DNA from: Clusia tigrina
Lineage: Eukaryota > Arthropoda > Insecta > Diptera > Clusiidae
NCBI GenBank assembly: GCA_920105625.2
Contig: OV050032.1
Location: 108,298,542-108,362,541, forward strand
Direction of reading: 5' to 3'
Length of the DNA stretch: 64,000 nucleotides
Shown here: positions 46,383 through 57,738 of the stretch, piece after piece
Numbering within the stretch: the first letter of the stretch is position 1
Layout of the letters: each line of letters opens with the position of its first letter
Program-made: the position numbers and the translations under genes
The notes under the pieces: model-generated
Told to the model about the DNA's origin: nothing
Databases searched by the model: none
Seen by the model: only the letters and a program-made list of their open reading frames with translations

Positions 46383-48536
46383 ATGGCCTAAATTGACAAG
46401 AGGCTCGCGTGCTTTATTGTTACAAAATTTCAATGTTTTATGACGCTCCAGTAAAAAGTTACAAGCATTTGTATGTTGCAAACTTTGATAGGTGTAGGAC
46501 GTACCGTATAGAAGTTAGGGCCATTTGAAGTTTTATCAGTGTTTGATTTGGGACTCTAGGGTAGCATAGCTTTGAGCGATGGCTTAAATTGAGAAGAGGC
46601 TCGGGTACTCTATTGTTACAAAATTTCAAGGTTTTATGACGCTCCAGTAAAAAGTTACAAGCATTTGTATGTTGCAAACTTTGATTGGTGTAGCACGTAC
46701 CGTATAGAAGTTAGGGCCATTTGAAGTTTTATCAGTGTTTGATTTGGGATTCTAGGGTAGCATAGCTTTGAGCGATGGCTTAAATTGACAAGAGGCTCGG
46801 GTACTTTATTGTTACAAAATTTCAAGGTTTTATGACGCTCCAGTAAAAAGTTACAAGCATTTGTATGTTGAAAACTTTGATAGGTGTAGGACGTACCGTA
46901 AAGAAGCTAGGGCCATTTGAAGTTTTATCAGTGTTTGATTTGGGACTCAAGGGTAGCATAGCTTTGAGCGATAGCTTAAATTGACAAGAGGCTCGAGTAC
47001 TTTATTGTTACAAAATGTCAAGGTTTTATGACGCTCCAGTAAAAAGTTACAAGCATTTGTATGTTGCAAACTTTGATAGGTGTCGGACGAACCGTGAAGA
47101 AGTTAGGGGCGTTTGAAGTTTTATCAGTGTTTGATTTGGGACTCAAGGGTAGCATATCTTTGAGCGATGGCTTAAATTGACAAGAGGCTCGGGTACTTTA
47201 TTGTTACAAAATTTCAAGGTTTTATGACGCTCCAGTAAAAAGTTACAAGCATTTGTATGTTGCAAACTTTGATAGGTGTAGGGCGTACCGTAAAGAAGTT
47301 AGGGGCGTTTGAAGTTTTATCAGTATTTGAATTGGGACTCAAGGGTAGCATAGCTTTGAGCGATGGCTTAAATTGACAAGAGGCTCGAATACTTCATTGT
47401 TACAAAATTTCAAGGTTTTATGACGCTCCAGTAAAAAGTTACAAGCATTTGTATTTTGCAAACTTTGATAGGTGTAGGACGTACCGTAAATAAGTTAGGG
47501 GCGTTTGAAGTTTTATCAGTGTTTGATTTGGGACTCAAGGGTAGCATAGCTTTGAGCGATGGCCTAAATTGACAAGAGGCTCGAGTACTTTATTGTTACA
47601 AAATTTCAAGATTTTATGACGCTCCAGTAAAAAGTTACAAGCATTTGTATGTTGCAAACTTTGATAAGTGTAGGACGTACCGTAAAGAAGTTAGGGGCGT
47701 TTGAAGTTTTATCAGTGTTTGATTTGGGACTCAAGGGTAGCATAGCTTTGAGCGATGGCTTAAATTGACAAGAGGCTCGTGTACTTTATTGTTACAAAAT
47801 TTCAAGGTTTTATGACGCTCCAGTATAAAGTTATAAGCATTTGTATGTTGCAAACTTTGATAGGTGTAGGACGTACCGTAAAGAAGTTAGGGCCATTTGA
47901 AGTTTTATCAGTGTTTGATTTGGGACTCAAGGGTAGTATAGCTTTGAGCGATGGCCTTAATTGACAAGAGGCTCGAGTACTTTATTGTTACAAAATTTCA
48001 ATGTTTTATGACGTTCCAGTAAAAAGTTACAAGCATTTGTATGTTGCAAACTTTGATAGGTGTAGGACGTACCGTAAATAAGTTAGGGGCGTTTGAAGTT
48101 TTATCAGTGTTTGATTTGGGACTCAAGGGTAGCATAGCTTTGAGCGATGGCTTAAATTGACAAGAGGCTCGAGTACTTCATTGTTACAAAATTTCAAGGT
48201 TTTATGACGCTCCAGTAAAAAGTTACAAGCATTTGTATGTTGCAAACTTTGATAGGTGTAGTACGTACCGTAAAGAAGTTAGGGGCCTTTGAAGTTTTAT
48301 CAGTGTTTGATTTGGGACTCAAGGGTAGCATAGCTTTGAGCGATGGCTTAAATTGACAAGAGGCTCGAGTACTTCATTGTTACAAAATTTCAAGGTTTTA
48401 TGACGCTCCAGTAAAAAGTTACAAGCATTTGTATGTTGCAAACTTTGATAGGTGTAGGACGTACCGTAAAGAAGTTAGGGGCGTTTGAAGTTTGAAGTGT
48501 TTGATTTGAGACTCAAGGGTAGCATAGCTTTGAGCG
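46383..48536 (+). repeat. 11-mer HOR (2154 bp)
   Basis: S1b, S1c, S2-S5, an S6/S8/S13 hybrid (47559: TTCAAGATTTT front, GATAAGTG then GTAAAGAAG), S12, S13 (GTAAATAAG), S14, S15. The first six slots match 40115 onwards at offset 6268. The S12-S15 tail matches 45603-46382 at offset 2154. Confidence 0.9.
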
Positions 48537-50886
48537 ATGGCCTAAATTGACAAGAGGCTCGCGTGCTTTATTGTTACAAAATTTCAATGTTTTATGACGC
48601 TCCAGTAAAAAGTTACAAGCATTTGTATGTTGCAAACTTTGATAGGTGTAGGACGTACCGTATAGAAGTTAGGGCCATTTGAAGTTTTATCAGTGTTTGA
48701 TTTGGGACTCTAGGGTAGCATAGCTTTGAGCGATGGCTTAAATTGAGAAGAGGCTCGGGTACTCTATTGTTACAAAATTTCAAGGTTTTATGACGCTCCA
48801 GTAAAAAGTTACAAGCATTTGTATGTTGCAAACTTTGATTGGTGTAGCACGTACCGTATAGAAGTTAGGGCCATTTGAAGTTTTATCAGTGTTTGATTTG
48901 GGATTCTAGGGTAGCATAGCTTTGAGCGATGGCTTAAATTGACAAGAGGCTCGGGTACTTTATTGTTACAAAATTTCAAGGTTTTATGACGCTCCAGTAA
49001 AAAGTTACAAGCATTTGTATGTTGAAAACTTTGATAGGTGTAGGACGTACCGTAAAGAAGCTAGGGCCATTTGAAGTTTTATCAGTGTTTGATTTGGGAC
49101 TCAAGGGTAGCATAGCTTTGAGCGATAGCTTAAATTGACAAGAGGCTCGAGTACTTTATTGTTACAAAATGTCAAGGTTTTATGACGCTCCAGTAAAAAG
49201 TTACAAGCATTTGTATGTTGCAAACTTTGATAGGTGTCGGACGAACCGTGAAGAAGTTAGGGGCGTTTGAAGTTTTATCAGTGTTTGATTTGGGACTCAA
49301 GGGTAGCATATCTTTGAGCGATGGCTTAAATTGACAAGAGGCTCGGGTACTTTATTGTTACAAAATTTCAAGGTTTTATGACGCTCCAGTAAAAAGTTAC
49401 AAGCATTTGTATGTTGCAAACTTTGATAGGTGTAGGGCGTACCGTAAAGAAGTTAGGGGCGTTTGAAGTTTTATCAGTATTTGAATTGGGACTCAAGGGT
49501 AGCATAGCTTTGAGCGATGGCCTAAATTGACAAGAGGCTCGAGTACTTTATTGTTACAAAATTTCAAGATTTTATGACGCTCCAGTAAAAAGTTACAAGC
49601 ATTTGTATGTTGCAAACTTTGATAGGTGTAGGACGTACCGTAAAGAATTTAGGGGCGTTTGAAGATTTATCAGTGCTTGATTTGGGACTCTAGGGTAGCA
49701 TAGCTTTGAGCGATGGCTTAAATTGACAAGAGGCTCGGGTACTTTATTGTTACAAAATTTCAAGGTTTTATGACGCTCCAGTAAAAAGTTACAAGCATTT
49801 GTATGTTGCAAACTTTGATAAGTGTAGGACGTACCGTGAAGATGTTAGGGGCGTTTGAAGTTTTATCAGTGTTTGATTTGGGACTCAAGGGTAGCATAGC
49901 TTTGAGCGATAGCTTAAATTGACAAGAATCTCGAGTACTTTATTGTAACAAAATTTCAACGTTTTATGACGCTCCAGTAAAAAGTTACAAGCATTTGTAT
50001 GTTGCAAACTTTGATAGGTGTAGGACGTACCGTAAAGAAGTTAGGGGCGTTTGAAGTTTTATCAGTGTTTGATTTGGGACTCAAAGGTAGCATAGCTTTG
50101 AGCGATGGCCTAAATTGACAAGAGGCTCGAGTACTTTATTTTTACAAACTTTCAAGGTTTTATAACGCTCCAGTAAAAAGTTAGAAGCATTTGTATGTTG
50201 CAAACTTTGATTGGTGTAGGACGTACCGTATAGAAGTTAGGGCCATTTGAAGTGTTATCAGTGTTTGATTTGTGACTCTAGGGCAGCATAGCTTTGAGCG
50301 ATGGCTTAAATTGACAAGAGGCTCGAGTACTTCATTGTTACAAAATTTCAAGGTTTTATGACGCTCCAGTAAAAAGTTACAAGCATTTGTATGTTGCAAA
50401 CTTTGATAGGTGTAGTACGTACCGTAAAGAAGTTAGGGGCCTTTGAAGTTTTATCAGTGTTTGATTTGGGACTCAAGGGTAGCATAGCTTTGAGCGATGG
50501 CTTAAATTGACAAGAGGCTCGAGTACTTCATTGTTACAAAATTTCAAGGTTTTATGACGCTCCAGTAAAAAGTTACAAGCATTTGTATGTTGCAAACTTT
50601 GATAGGTGTAGTACGTACCGTAAAGAAGTTAGGGGCCTTTGAAGTTTTATCAGTGTTTGATTTGGGACTCAAGGGTAGCATAGCTTTGAGCGATGGCTTA
50701 AATTGACAAGAGGCTCGAGTACTTCATTGTTACAAAATTTCAAGGTTTTATGACGCTCCAGTAAAAAGTTACAAGCATTTGTATGTTGCAAACTTTGATA
50801 GGTGTAGGACGTACCGTAAAGAAGTTAGGGGCGTTTGAAGTTTGAAGTGTTTGATTTGAGACTCAAGGGTAGCATAGCTTTGAGCG
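48537..50886 (+). repeat. 12-mer HOR (2350 bp)
   Basis: S1b, S1c, S2, S3 (GTGTCGGACGAACC), S4, S6 (AAGAATTTAGG; S5 missing), S7/S8 hybrid, S9 hybrid (GAATCTCGAG, GGGGCG, CTCAAAGG), a new slot X (50105: CAAACTTTCAAGG, TATAACGC, TTAGAAGC, GATTGG, AGTGTTATC), S14, S14, S15. Slot X is first seen here. Confidence 0.9.
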
Positions 50887-53237
50887 ATGGCCTAAATTGA
50901 CAAGAGGCTCGCGTGCTTTATTGTTACAAAATTTCAATGTTTTATGACGCTCCAGTAAAAAGTTACAAGCATTTGTATGTTGCAAACTTTGATAGGTGTA
51001 GGACGTACCGTATAGAAGTTAGGGCCATTTGAAGTTTTATCAGTGTTTGATTTGGGACTCTAGGGTAGCATAGCTTTGAGCGATGGCTTAAATTGAGAAG
51101 AGGCTCGGGTACTCTATTGTTACAAAATTTCAAGGTTTTATGACGCTCCAGTAAAAAGTTACAAGCATTTGTATGTTGCAAACTTTGATTGGTGTAGCAC
51201 GTACCGTATAGAAGTTAGGGCCATTTGAAGTTTTATCAGTGTTTGATTTGGGATTCTAGGGTAGCATAGCTTTGAGCGATGGCTTAAATTGACAAGAGGC
51301 TCGGGTACTTTATTGTTACAAAATTTCAAGGTTTTATGACGCTCCAGTAAAAAGTTACAAGCATTTGTATGTTGAAAACTTTGATAGGTGTAGGACGTAC
51401 CGTAAAGAAGCTAGGGCCATTTGAAGTTTTATCAGTGTTTGATTTGGGACTCAAGGGTAGCATAGCTTTGAGCGATAGCTTAAATTGACAAGAGGCTCGA
51501 GTACTTTATTGTTACAAAATGTCAAGGTTTTATGACGCTCCAGTAAAAAGTTACAAGCATTTGTATGTTGCAAACTTTGATAGGTGTCGGACGAACCGTG
51601 AAGAAGTTAGGGGCGTTTGAAGTTTTATCAGTGTTTGATTTGGGACTCAAGGGTAGCATATCTTTGAGCGATGGCTTAAATTGACAAGAGGCTCGGGTAC
51701 TTTATTGTTACAAAATTTCAAGGTTTTATGACGCTCCAGTAAAAAGTTACAAGCATTTGTATGTTGCAAACTTTGATAGGTGTAGGGCGTACCGTAAAGA
51801 AGTTAGGGGCGTTTGAAGTTTTATCAGTATTTGAATTGGGACTCAAGGGTAGCATAGCTTTGAGCGATGGCTTAAATTGACAAGAGGCTCGAATACTTCA
51901 TTGTTACAAAATTTCAAGGTTTTATGACGCTCCAGTAAAAAGTTACAAGCATTTGTATTTTGCAAACTTTGATAGGTGTAGGACGTACCGTAAATAAGTT
52001 AGGGGCGTTTGAAGTTTTATCAGTGTTTGATTTGGGACTCAAGGGTAGCATAGCTTTGAGCGATGGCCTAAATTGACAAGAGGCTCGAGTACTTTATTGT
52101 TACAAAATTTCAAGATTTTATGACGCTCCAGTAAAAAGTTACAAGCATTTGTATGTTGCAAACTTTGATAGGTGTAGGACGTACCGTAAAGAATTTAGGG
52201 GCGTTTGAAGATTTATCAGTGCTTGATTTGGGACTCTAGGGTAGCATAGCTTTGAGCGATGGCTTAAATTGACAAGAGGCTCGGGTACTTTATTGTTACA
52301 AAATTTCAAGGTTTTATGACGCTCCAGTAAAAAGTTACAAGCATTTGTATGTTGCAAACTTTGATAAGTGTAGGACGTACCGTGAAGATGTTAGGGGCGT
52401 TTGAAGTTTTATCAGTGTTTGATTTGGGACTCAAGGGTAGCATAGCTTTGAGCGATAGCTTAAATTGACAAGAATCTCGAGTACTTTATTGTAACAAAAT
52501 TTCAACGTTTTATGACGCTCCAGTAAAAAGTTACAAGCATTTGTATGTTGCAAACTTTGATAGGTGTAGGGCGTACCGTAAAGAAGTTAGGGGCGTTTGA
52601 AGTTTTATCAGTATTTGATTTGGGACTCAAAGGTAGCATAGCTTTGAGCGATGGCCTAAATTGACAAGAGGCTCGAGTACTTTATTTTTACAAACTTTCA
52701 AGGTTTTATAACGCTCCAGTAAAAAGTTAGAAGCATTTGTATGTTGCAAACTTTGATTGGTGTAGGACGTACCGTATAGAAGTTAGGGCCATTTGAAGTG
52801 TTATCAGTGTTTGATTTGTGACTCTAGGGCAGCATAGCTTTGAGCGATGGCTTAAATTGACAAGAGGCTCGAGTACTTCATTGTTACAAAATTTCAAGGT
52901 TTTATGACGCTCCAGTAAAAAGTTACAAGCATTTGTATGTTGCAAACTTTGATAGGTGTAGTACGTACCGTAAAGAAGTTAGGGGCCTTTGAAGTTTTAT
53001 CAGTGTTTGATTTGGGACTCAAGGGTAGCATAGCTTTGAGCGATGGCTTAAATTGACAAGAGGCTCGAGTACTTCATTGTTATAAAAATTTCAAGGTTTT
53101 ATGACGCTCCAGTAAAAAGTTACAAGCATTTGTATGTTGCAAACTTTGATAGGTGTAGGACGTACCGTAAAGAAGTTAGGGGCGTTTGAAGTTTGAAGTG
53201 TTTGATTTGAGACTGAAGGGTAGCATAGCTTTGAGCG
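50887..53237 (+). repeat. 12-mer HOR (2351 bp)
   Basis: S1b, S1c, S2-S6 (S5 restored), S7/S8 hybrid, S9 hybrid (TAGGGCGTACC and GTATTTGATTTGG), slot X (52651), one S14, S15. S15 here carries a 1-bp insertion (TTATAAAAATTTC near 53080), making it 195 bp, and GAGACTGAAGG. Slots S6 to X match the previous unit at offset 2546. Confidence 0.9.
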
Positions 53238-56200
53238 ATGGCCTAAATTGACAAGAGGCTCTCGTGCTTTATTGTTAAAAAATTTTAATGTTTTATGACG
53301 CTCCAGTAAAAAGTTACAAGCATTTGTATGTTGCAAACTTTGATAGGTGTAGGACGTACCGTATAGAAGTTAGGGCCATTTGAAGTTTTATCAGTGTTTG
53401 ATTTGGGACTCTAGGGTAGCATAGCTTTGAGCGATGGCTTAAATTGAGAAGAGGCTCGGGTACTTTATTAATACAAAATTTCAAGGTTTTATGACGCTCC
53501 AGTAAAAAGTTACAAGCATTTGTATGTTGCAAACTTTGATAGGTGTAGGACGTACCGTGAAGAAGTTAGGGCCATATGAAATTTTATCAGTGTTTGATTT
53601 GGGACTCAAGGGCAGCATAGCTTTGAGCGATGGCCTAAATTAACAAGAGGCTCGAGTACTTCATTGTTACAAAATTTCAATGTTTTATGACGCTCCAGTA
53701 AAAAGTTACAAGCATTTGTATGTTGCAAACTTTGATAGGTGTAGGACGTACCGTAAAGAAGTTAGGGGCGTTTGAAGTTTTATCAGTGTTTGATTTGGGA
53801 CTCAAGGGTAGCATAGCTTTGAGCGATGGCTTAAATTGACAAGAGGCTCGAGTACTTCATTGTTACAAAATGTCAAGGCTTTATGACGCTCCAGTAAAAA
53901 GTTACAAGCATTTGTATGTTGCAAACTTTGATAGGTGTAGTACGTACCGTAAAGAAGTTAGGGGCCTTTGAAGTTTTATCAGTGTTTGATTTGGGACTCA
54001 AGGGTAGCATAGCTTTGAGCGATGGCTTAAATTGACAAGAGGCTCGAGTACTTCATTGTTACAAAATTTCAAGGTTTTATGACGCTCCAGTAAAAAGTTA
54101 CAAGCATTTGTATCTTGCAAACTTTGATAGGTGTAGGACGTACCGTAAAGAAGTTAGGGGCGTTTGAAGTTTGAAGTGTTTGATTTGAGACTCAAGGGTA
54201 GCATAGCTTTGAGCGATGGCCTAAATTGACAAGAGGCTCGCGTGCTTTATTGTTACAAAATTTCAATGTTTTATGACGCTCCAGTAAAAAGTTACAAGCA
54301 TTTGTATGTTGCAAACTTTGATAGGTGTAGGACGTACCGTATAGAAGTTAGGGCCATTTGAAGTTTTATCAGTGTTTGATTTGGGACTCTAGGGTAGCAT
54401 AGCTTTGAGCGATGGCTTAAATTGAGAAGAGGCTCGGGTACTTTATTGTTACAAAATTTCAAGGTTTTATGACGCTCCAGTAAAATGTTACAAGCATTTG
54501 TATGTTGAAAACTTTGATAGGTGTAGGACGTACCGTAAAGAAGTTAGGGCCATTTGAAGTTTTATCAGTGTTTGATTTGGGACTCAAGGGTAGCATAGCA
54601 TTGAGCGATAGCTTAAATTGACAAGAGGCTCGAGTACTTTATTGTTACAAAATTTCAAGGTTTTATGACGCTCCAGTAAAATGTTACAAGCATTTGTATG
54701 TTGCAAACTTTGATTGGTTTAGCACGTACCGTATAGAAGTTAGGGCCATTTAAAGTTATATCAGTGTTTGATTTGGGATTCTAGGGTAGCATAGCTTTGA
54801 CCGATGGCTTAAATTGACAAGAGGCTCGAGTACTTCATTGTTACAAAATTTCAAGGTTTTATGACGCTCCAGTAAAAAATTACAAGCATTTGTATGTTGC
54901 AAACTTTGATAGGTGTAGTACGTACCGTAAAGAAGTTAGGGGCCTTTGAAGTTTTATCAGTGTTTGATTTGGGACTCAAGGGTAGCATAGCTTTGAGCGA
55001 TGGCTTAAATTGACAAGAGGCTCGAGTACTTCATTGTTACAAAATTTCAAGGTTTTATGACGCTCCAGTAAAAAGTTACAAGCATTTGTATGTTGCAAAC
55101 TTTGATAGGTGTAGGACGTACCGTAAAGAAGTTAGGGGCGTTTGAAGTTTGAAGTGTTTGATTTGAGACTCAAGGGTAGCATAGCTTTGAGCGATGGCCT
55201 AAATTGACAAGAGGCTCGCGTGCGTTATTGTTACAAAATTTCAATGTTTTATGACGCTCCAGTAAAAAGTTACAAGCATTTGTATGTTGCAAACTTTGAT
55301 AGGTGTAGGACGTACCGTATAGAAGTTAGGGCCATTTGAAGTTTTATCAGTGTTTGATTTGGGACTCTAGGGTAGCATAGCTTTGAGCGATGGCTTAAAT
55401 TGAGAAGAGGCTCGGGTACTTTATTGTTACAAAATTTCAAGGTTTTATGACGCTCCAGTAAAAAGTTACAAGCATTTGTATGTTGCAAACTTTGATAGGT
55501 GTAGGACGTACCGAAAAGAAGTTAGGGCCATTTGAAATTTTACCAGTGTTTCATTTGGGACTCAAGGGCAGCATAGCTTTGAGCGATGGCCTAAATTGAC
55601 AAGAGGCTCGAGTACTTCATTGTTACAAAATTTCAATGTTTTATGACGCTCCAGTAAAAAGTTACAAGCATTTGTATGTTGCAAACTTTGATAGGTGTAG
55701 GACGTACCGTAAAGAAGTTAGGGCCATTTGAAGTTTTATCAGTGTTTGATTTGGGACTCAAGGGTAGCATAGCTTTGAGCGATGGCCTAAATTGCCAAGA
55801 GGCTCGAGTACTTCATTGTTACAAATTTTCAAGGTTTTATGACGCTCCAGTAAAAAGTTACAAGCATTTGTATGTTGCAAACTTTGATAGGTGTAGGACG
55901 TACCGTAAAGAAGTTAGGGGCGTTTGAAGTTTTATCAGTGTTTGATTTGGGACTCAAGGGTAGCATAGCTTTGAGCGATGGCTTAAATAGACAAGAGGCT
56001 CGAGTACTTTATTGTTACAAAATTTCAAGGTTTTATGACGCTCCAGTAAAAAGTTACAAGCATTTGTATGTTGCAAACTTTGATAGGTGTAGGACGTACC
56101 GTAAAGAAGTTAGGGCCATTTGAAGTTTTATCAGTGTTTGATTTGGGACTCAAAGGTAGCATAGCTTTGAGCGATGGCCTAAATTGACAAGAGGCTCGAG

Positions 56201-56760
56201 TACTTTATTTTTACAAACTTTCAAGGTTTTATAACGCTCCAGTAAAAAGTTAGAAGCATTTGTATGTTGCAAACTTTGATTGGTGTAGGACGTACCGTAT
56301 AGAAGTTAGGGCCATTTGAAGTGTTATCAGTGTTTGATTTGGGACTCTAGGGCAGCATAGCTTTGAGCGATGGCTTAAATTGACAAGAGGCTCGAGTACT
56401 TCATTGTTACAAAATTTCAAGGTTTTATGACGCTCCAGTAAAAAGTTACAAGCATTTGTATGTTGCAAACTTTGATAGGTGTAGTACGTACCGTAAAGAA
56501 GTTAGGGGCCTTTGAAGTTTTATCAGTGTTTGATTTGGGACTCAAGGGTAGCATAGCTTTGAGCGATGGCTTAAATTGACAAGAGGCTCGAGTACTTCAT
56601 TGTTATAAAAATTTCAAGGTTTTATGACGCTCCAGTAAAAAGTTACAAGCATTTGTATGTTGCAAACTTTGATAGGTGTAGGACGTACCGTAAAGAAGTT
56701 AGGGGCGTTTGAAGTTTGAAGTGTTTGATTTGAGACTGAAGGGTAGCATAGCTTTGAGCG
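53238..56760 (+). repeat. 3523-bp compound HOR (5 + 5 + 8 monomers), copy 1
   Basis: Three S1b-to-S15 sub-blocks: 53238-54215, 54216-55193 and 55194-56760. All lack S3-S8. Odd members are 53238 (CTCTCGTGC, TTAAAAAATTTTAATG), 53434 (ATTAATACAAAA, ATATGAAATTTT), 54412 (TTGAGAAGAGG front, AAAATGTTAC, GTTGAAAAC back) and 54608 (GATTGGTTTAGCACG, AGTTATATC, GACCGATGG). Slot X recurs at 56174. The first slots start over at 56761, offset 3523. Confidence 0.88.
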
Positions 56761-57738
56761 ATGGCCTAAATTGACAAGAGGCTCTCGTGCTTTATTGTTA
56801 AAAAATTTTAATGTTTTATGACGCTCCAGTAAAAAGTTACAAGCATTTGTATGTTGCAAACTTTGATAGGTGTAGGACGTACCGTATAGAAGTTAGGGCC
56901 ATTTGAAGTTTTATCAGTGTTTGATTTGGGACTCTAGGGTAGCATAGCTTTGAGCGATGGCTTAAATTGAGAAGAGGCTCGGGTACTTTATTGTTACAAA
57001 ATTTCAAGGTTTTATGACGCTCCAGTAAAAAGTTACAAGCATTTGTATGTTGCAAACTTTGATAGGTGTAGGACGTACCGTGAAGAAGTTAGGGCCATTT
57101 GAAATTTTATCAGTGTTTGATTTGGGACTCAAGGGCAGCATAGCTTTGAGCGATGGCCTAAATTAACAAGAGGCTCGAGTACTTCATTGTTACAAAATTT
57201 CAATGTTTTATGACGCTCCAGTAAAAAGTTACAAGCATTTGTATGTTGCAAACTTTGATAGGTGTAGGACGTACCGTAAAGAAGTTAGGGGCGTTTGAAG
57301 TTTTATCAGTGTTTGATTTGGGACTCAAGGGTAGCATAGCTTTGAGCGATGGCTTAAATTGACAAGAGGCTCGAGTACTTCATTGTTACAAAATTTCAAG
57401 GCTTTATGACGCTCCAGTAAAAAGTTACAAGCATTTGTATGTTGCAAACTTTGATAGGTGTAGTACGTACCGTAAAGAAGTTAGGGGCCTTTGAAGTTTT
57501 ATCAGTGTTTGATTTGGGACTCAAGGGTAGCATAGCTTTGAGCGATGGCTTAAATTGACAAGAGGCTCGAGTACTTCATTGTTACAAAATTTCAAGGTTT
57601 TATGACGCTCCAGTAAAAAGTTACAAGCATTTGTATCTTGCAAACTTTGATAGGTGTAGGACGTACCGTAAAGAAGTTAGGGGCGTTTGAAGTTTGAAGT
57701 GTTTGATTTGAGACTCAAGGGTAGCATAGCTTTGAGCG
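56761..57738 (+). repeat. 5-mer HOR, partial copy 2 of the 3523-bp unit
   Basis: Five monomers (978 bp) repeating 53238-54215 at offset 3523, including CTCTCGTGC, the TTAAAAAATTTTAATG stretch, AATTAACAAGAGG and the S15 with TATCTTGC (54111 and 57634). After this the sequence departs from copy 1 and reads into an S1b/S1c/S2 series. Confidence 0.9.

Noticed and set aside
55676..55927. Plus-strand open frames of 61-83 codons (for example 14893-15078, 39357-39542, 55676-55927)
   Set aside because: They appear or vanish with single satellite variants (GTGTAC, AGTATAAAG, loss of a stop) and follow the monomer, not codon constraint. Some need a GTG start. Not credible genes.
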